DNA of 7,080 nt from Chlorobiota bacterium (GTDB taxonomy: Bacteria > Bacteroidota > Bacteroidia > Bacteroidales > JAADGE01): NCBI GenBank assembly GCA_030592825.1, contig JAUVIG010000193.1:1-7080 (forward strand). The letters run 5' to 3'. The translations under genes and the position numbers were made by a program. The notes beneath the pieces were generated by a model. The model ran no database searches. It was not told where the DNA came from and worked only from the letters and a program-made list of their open reading frames with translations. Each line of letters starts with the position of its first letter. The first letter of the stretch is position 1. Below, one piece after another: positions 5,684-7,080 of this stretch.

Positions 5684-7080
5684 ATGAAGAATATTCCACT
5701 CATTATTATTCAAATATTTTTTGTTTTTGGAACTCTTAATGCCCAAATGACACAAATTTTCAGAGATGACTTTAATGATAATTCTAATAATTGGCCTGTT
5801 GGTAATAATTTGAATATTAGTAATGGTAAATATAATATTTATTGCACAATAGGATATATTTATCAAATGGGTTTAAAAGAAATTCAATTTAATTACAAGA
5901 AGGATTATTATATAGAAACTCGAATTAAACAATCTGATACAATTAGGTATGCATCCGGTGGATTGGTATGGGGGAATCGTTCAAAAGAAAATACATTAAT
6001 ATTTAAAGTTTCTGCAAAAGGATGGTATAAAATTATAGGATATCGAAATAATCAACCTTTTGAAATAAAAAAGAAAACTTTGGCTACTTCAATAATCAAA
6101 CCGGCTCTTAATTATAATGTTATTGCAATAAAAAAAATCGGTAATATTTTAAACTATTATATTAACGGGCAGAAAGTACATTCATCAGCCACTTATCCGA
6201 CATATGGATATAATTTAGGTTTCATTGCATCAAATAAAGCCGGAGTTCATGTTGATTATTTATTAGTAAAAGCCGAAAAGAAAACAATTAACTTAATAAG
6301 TAATAATCTCTCAAAATATTCTAAAGAGAATATGGGGCTGAATATCAATTCTCCTTATCATGAAATTGCACCGGTAATTGCACCTGACGGTAAGACATTA
6401 TATGTAGCAAGGTCTTATCATCCTCTAAATGAAAAACCAATAAGTAAGTATGATATATGGTATTCAACTTTAGGATCAGACGGAACATGGTCAAAGTTAA
6501 AAAAAATGGGAAAGCCCTTGAATAATTCCGGTGATAATGTAGTGATTTCTGTCAGCCCGGATAATAACACTTTATATTTGGAGACATTGTATAACAGCAA
6601 CGGAAGTTTTAAAAGTGATCAAGGAATTTCAGTTTCATACAGAACAACATCCGGATGGTCAATTCCGAAAAAAGTCAATATTATAAATTATTACAATAAA
6701 AATGAATTTGAAAGTTTTGCTTTTTCACCAAACAGAAAAGTCTTGATTTTATCAATTGAAAGAGATGGCGGTTACGGTGAAAAAGATATGTATGTCAGTT
6801 TTCTTCAATCAGACGGATCATACAGCGAACCTAAAAATATGGGTTCTGTATTAAACAGTTATCTGGGAGAAGGCACACCATATATTGCCCCCGATAATAA
6901 AACAATGTATTTTTATTCATACACTGAAGCCGGATACGGAAATGCAGATATTTTTGTATCAAAACGTTTGGATGAAACATGGACAAAATGGAGTAAACCT
7001 AAAAATCTTGGAAAAAAAATAAATTCTAAAAAATGGGATGTCTATTATACTGTTGCTGCAAAAGGGGATTATGCTTATTT
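5684..7080 (+). CDS. Exported protein with N-terminal LamG-like domain and PD40/TolB-like propeller repeats (3' end outside window)
   Basis: The frame opens at the ATG at 5684 and stays open to the window edge, giving 465 complete codons without a stop. Residues 1-20 form a signal peptide ending 'GTLNA', with cleavage likely before Gln21. Residues 24-195 resemble a concanavalin/LamG-like beta-sandwich: 'FRDDFNDNSNNW' at the start, a 'YINGQKV' strand, and 'GFIASNKAGVHVDYLLV' at the end. From about residue 223 come propeller repeats of the PD40 type, each with an APDGKTLY-like strand: 233-240 (APDGKTLY), 291-298 (SPDNNTLY), 348-355 (SPNRKVLI) and 402-409 (APDNKTMY). They alternate with 'DIWYS', 'DMYVS' and 'DIFVS' strands and 'W/YSxPKNMG'-like turns. 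A fifth repeat begins near 'DYAY' at the edge. In Bacteroidota such proteins often end in an OmpA peptidoglycan-binding domain or a sorting signal, but that end is not visible here. The protein is expected in the periplasm or outer membrane; its ligand is unknown. It may share a transcript with the kinase, since no terminator or clear promoter is seen in the 57-base gap. Confidence 0.88.
   Translation, partial: MKNIPLIIIQIFFVFGTLNAQMTQIFRDDFNDNSNNWPVGNNLNISNGKYNIYCTIGYIYQMGLKEIQFNYKKDYYIETRIKQSDTIRYASGGLVWGNRSKENTLIFKVSAKGWYKIIGYRNNQPFEIKKKTLATSIIKPALNYNVIAIKKIGNILNYYINGQKVHSSATYPTYGYNLGFIASNKAGVHVDYLLVKAEKKTINLISNNLSKYSKENMGLNINSPYHEIAPVIAPDGKTLYVARSYHPLNEKPISKYDIWYSTLGSDGTWSKLKKMGKPLNNSGDNVVISVSPDNNTLYLETLYNSNGSFKSDQGISVSYRTTSGWSIPKKVNIINYYNKNEFESFAFSPNRKVLILSIERDGGYGEKDMYVSFLQSDGSYSEPKNMGSVLNSYLGEGTPYIAPDNKTMYFYSYTEAGYGNADIFVSKRLDETWTKWSKPKNLGKKINSKKWDVYYTVAAKGDYAY

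Noticed and set aside
5660..5866. A 68-residue minus-strand frame across the start of the propeller gene, and another at 6418-6600
   Set aside because: Both are antisense to a continuous signal-peptide/LamG/PD40 reading frame with recognisable motifs, and neither shows any family resemblance.

Overview
The window is AT-rich DNA, most plausibly from a member of the Bacteroidota; no finer placement is possible from this sequence. The evidence is the strongly A/T-biased codon use, TAA at all three visible stop codons, no strong Shine-Dalgarno sequence before the starts, signal peptides ending in the '-AQ' cleavage pattern common in that phylum, a TPR/PAS hybrid histidine kinase, and an envelope protein of the LamG-like plus PD40 propeller type common there.

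Layout. Bases 1-287 hold the 3' end of a plus-strand gene, recognisable as the C-terminal part of the FAD-binding subunit of a xanthine dehydrogenase-type molybdenum hydroxylase. It converges with enolase (eno, minus strand, 422-1705). The 134-base gap between them carries two near-identical palindromes (cores 303-314 and 335-346) and a strong hairpin with T-runs on both strands (359-395), which should terminate both genes. A 159-base AT-rich region (1706-1864) separates eno from the divergent gene at 1865-5626 and contains an 8-bp inverted repeat just upstream of that gene's start. The large gene encodes a 1253-residue hybrid sensor kinase: signal peptide, eight periplasmic TPRs spaced exactly 40 residues apart, one transmembrane helix, three PAS domains, HisKA, HATPase_c and a C-terminal receiver. 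After 57 bases with no visible terminator, a second plus-strand gene (5684 to beyond 7080) encodes an exported protein with an N-terminal concanavalin-like domain followed by PD40/TolB-like propeller repeats; its 3' end lies outside the window.

How the genes fit together. The first two genes are metabolic (purine or related heterocycle oxidation, and glycolysis) and appear to be separate transcription units. The kinase and the exported propeller protein may be co-transcribed, which would pair a periplasmic TPR sensor with an envelope or surface protein; this rests only on orientation and spacing. I see no mobile element gene, CRISPR array, RNA gene or defence system, and no clearly new system. 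The points most worth a second look are the kinase-propeller pairing, the strict TPR register, the expanded third PAS domain and the paired palindromes.
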